Source of the DNA: an uncultured Porphyromonadaceae bacterium
GTDB lineage: Bacteria; Bacteroidota; Bacteroidia; Bacteroidales; Muribaculaceae
Assembly: GCA_902494595.1 (NCBI GenBank)
Contig: CABUTY010000073.1
Coordinates: forward strand, 1-6,732
Direction: 5' to 3'
DNA length: 6,732 nucleotides
Below, in pieces: positions 5,072 through 6,732 of this stretch. The notes under the pieces were generated by a model. It did not search any database. It was not told the origin of the DNA and saw only the letters and a program-made list of their open reading frames with translations. The position numbers and the translations under genes are program-made. Each line of letters opens with the position of its first letter. The stretch's first letter is position 1.

Positions 5072-6732
5072 ATGAAGAGATTGTATGCAGCGATTATCAG
5101 CACGCTTATTGCAACAAGCGCTACATCAGCCTACTCTACGGAAACCCTTCCCGCGGCACCTCCATATATGTCCGCGAAAGGAGTCGAGATAGTCGGCAAC
5201 GTTGTAGCCTCGAAGCCGGAAGAGGGCAAGACCTCCGGCAGTGCCCATCTGGGCATGTACAAAGTCAACACCTCCACAGGAGAGTTCACTCGCCTCACCG
5301 CCAACACCGTGTCGGGAGGATACGGTGCATGGGTAATCGACGACGTGTATTATTCATCGGCCTACTATCGCGACAACGGACGCCCCGTGTATGGAGTACT
5401 GGGTTATGACATGAGCTCCTGGAAACAGGTGTCAAAAATGATGCTCGACCAGAAACGCATGGCCACTACGGCGGTAGCCGATGCCGATGGCAAGGTGTAT
5501 GGCACATTTCCGAACTCCACCGGCCAGGGTCACATGCTCGCGAATCTCGACATGGCTTCCGGCTCTCTTGTGAAAATATGCGATGTGGAGTCTCCCTGGG
5601 CTGCCATGAGCATTGCCTCCGACAATTACATCTATGCCATCGACAATACCGGCATTCCCTGGAAAGTACTTGACAAGTCCACGGGAGCCATGACCAAGGT
5701 CGGCAACACCGGACTCGCCGCCAAATACCTTTGCGGCGGATGCATCGACACCCGCGACGACAAGTTCTATTATAGCTGCAACCCCGAGGACGGCTCAGGC
5801 AAACTGTATGAAATAAATATCAGGACAGCTCAGGCCACACTCCTGCAGGAATATAAATATTCCGACCAGATAACCGGCATCTATTTCCCGTTCACTCCGT
5901 CAGACAAGGCGCCCGGCGACCCGGTCATGGCACTTCAGTTTCCGGAAGGGTCGCTGTCGGGCAGCGTGGACATCACCACGCCATCCACCACTGCCGACGG
6001 TGAGGCGGCTTCCGGCACACTGACCTACGTCATATGGCGTGATGGCGTCCAGGCTGCCTCCGGTTCAGCATCCTACGGCAGCAATGTATCAGTACCCATG
6101 ACACTTGACGAAGACCGTAATTACGTTTTCAAAGTGCAGCTCTCCAACGAGGCGGGCGTCAGCCGTACGGCAAAGCAGGCTATGTTCATAGGAATGGCCA
6201 CTCCAAAGGCTCCTACCGGCCTGAAAAACACATATGCCGACGGCCGATTCTCCCTTTCTTGGAACAAAGTGACCACCTCCGTAGCCGGCGGCTATATGCC
6301 TCAGGTCACATATAATGTTGTCAGAATGCCCGGAAACGTGACTGTTGCCTCCGGCATAGCTGAAAACTTCTTCTCTGAAAGCATCGACACTCCCGACAGA
6401 TATGTCACCTACTATTATAAAGTGACGGCTGTCAACAACACCAAGACCTCCGAAGAAACCGTTTCTCCCAAAATCGGTCTGGGAGTGAACGACGCCCCCT
6501 ATTTCTGCGATTTCTCAGACCCGGAGTCATTTTTCGACTTTACGGTAATCAACGTGCCCAAAAACAAAAAGACCTGGACATTTGACAATCATCCGGAGTT
6601 CGGGCCCACAGTCAACTGCAGCCAGGGATTCGTTGCCAAGGACGACTGGCTGATTCTTCCGCCGATGAAGCTTGAGGGCGGTTGCATCTACAAATTCAGT
6701 TTCGAGACTCGGACAGGGCTCTTTGCCGGCGA
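5072..6732 (+). CDS. Secreted multidomain protein: propeller-like repeats, two Fn3-like domains, cleaved-adhesin-like domain (3' end cut by window)
   Basis: The reading frame is open from the ATG at 5072 to the window end, giving 553 residues with no stop. Residues 1 to about 22 form a Sec signal peptide (MKRLYAAIISTLIATSATSA, then YS), so the product is exported. Residues about 30-280 hold five spaced strand-turn motifs resembling beta-propeller blades: LGMYKVNTSTGEF at 60, LGYDMSSWKQV at 110, LANLDMASGSLVKI at 156, PWKVLDKSTGAMTKV at 196 and KLYEINIRTAQATLL at 244. Two Ig/fibronectin-III-like domains follow, at about 284-375 (weaker match) and 378-467. From 474 a jelly-roll domain begins, with DDWLILPPMKLEGG at 524 matching the cleaved-adhesin/choice-of-anchor-J pattern. 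Such proteins in Bacteroidota are usually large surface or secreted adhesins, often ending in a type IX sorting domain, but that end is not visible here. No catalytic motif is seen. It has its own predicted promoter. Confidence 0.85.
   Translation, partial: MKRLYAAIISTLIATSATSAYSTETLPAAPPYMSAKGVEIVGNVVASKPEEGKTSGSAHLGMYKVNTSTGEFTRLTANTVSGGYGAWVIDDVYYSSAYYRDNGRPVYGVLGYDMSSWKQVSKMMLDQKRMATTAVADADGKVYGTFPNSTGQGHMLANLDMASGSLVKICDVESPWAAMSIASDNYIYAIDNTGIPWKVLDKSTGAMTKVGNTGLAAKYLCGGCIDTRDDKFYYSCNPEDGSGKLYEINIRTAQATLLQEYKYSDQITGIYFPFTPSDKAPGDPVMALQFPEGSLSGSVDITTPSTTADGEAASGTLTYVIWRDGVQAASGSASYGSNVSVPMTLDEDRNYVFKVQLSNEAGVSRTAKQAMFIGMATPKAPTGLKNTYADGRFSLSWNKVTTSVAGGYMPQVTYNVVRMPGNVTVASGIAENFFSESIDTPDRYVTYYYKVTAVNNTKTSEETVSPKIGLGVNDAPYFCDFSDPESFFDFTVINVPKNKKTWTFDNHPEFGPTVNCSQGFVAKDDWLILPPMKLEGGCIYKFSFETRTGLFAG

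Noticed and set aside
5035..5409. Open frame of 124 codons starting ahead of the secreted-protein gene
   Set aside because: It overlaps the signal peptide and first repeats of the 5072 frame, is rich in Arg and Ser without a domain, and ends while the 5072 frame continues to the window edge.

Overview
The window looks like a chromosomal segment from a Bacteroidota member, most likely order Bacteroidales. Muribaculaceae-like is my best guess, but it is an inference. Three things point there: two intergenic regions each carry the Bacteroidota promoter pattern (TTTG, 20 nt, TAnnTTTG); the start codons lack clear Shine-Dalgarno sequences; and one gene has a domain order typical of Bacteroidales (export signal, TPR array, membrane helix, AraC-type HTH). 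All four genes lie on the + strand, and I see no RNA genes, CRISPR array or insertion sequence.

Layout: (1) 5-1819, an AMP-forming long-chain acyl-CoA synthetase with all the signature motifs, apparently complete. (2) 1820-1910, a 91-nt gap with a promoter whose -7 box lies inside a perfect 19-bp-arm palindrome ending five bases before the next start codon. (3) 1911-3086, an AAA_14/DUF4143 ATPase with intact Walker motifs, a winged-helix-like segment and a PD-(D/E)XK-like C-terminus. It is visibly more AT-rich than gene 1 and is probably an acquired cassette. (4) 3091-4839, a membrane-spanning one-component regulator that starts 4 nt after the ATPase stop. (5) 4840-5071, a 232-nt gap with two small hairpins, an inverted repeat combined with a tandem TCGTAA hexamer, a second promoter and a GC-rich leader. 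(6) 5072 to the window end, the N-terminal 553 residues of a secreted multidomain protein: propeller-like repeats, two fibronectin-III-like domains and the start of a cleaved-adhesin/choice-of-anchor-J-like domain.

How the parts may work together (inference): the acyl-CoA synthetase is a housekeeping lipid gene unrelated to the rest. The ATPase gene appears to have its own promoter that could be shut off by a factor binding the palindrome. The regulator follows it so closely that it may be transcribed from the same promoter. The regulator would sense something in the periplasm through its TPR array and act on DNA through its cytoplasmic AraC domain. The repeats just upstream of the secreted protein's promoter are a natural candidate target, which would make genes 3 and 4 a sensor/surface-protein pair. 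That link is untested.
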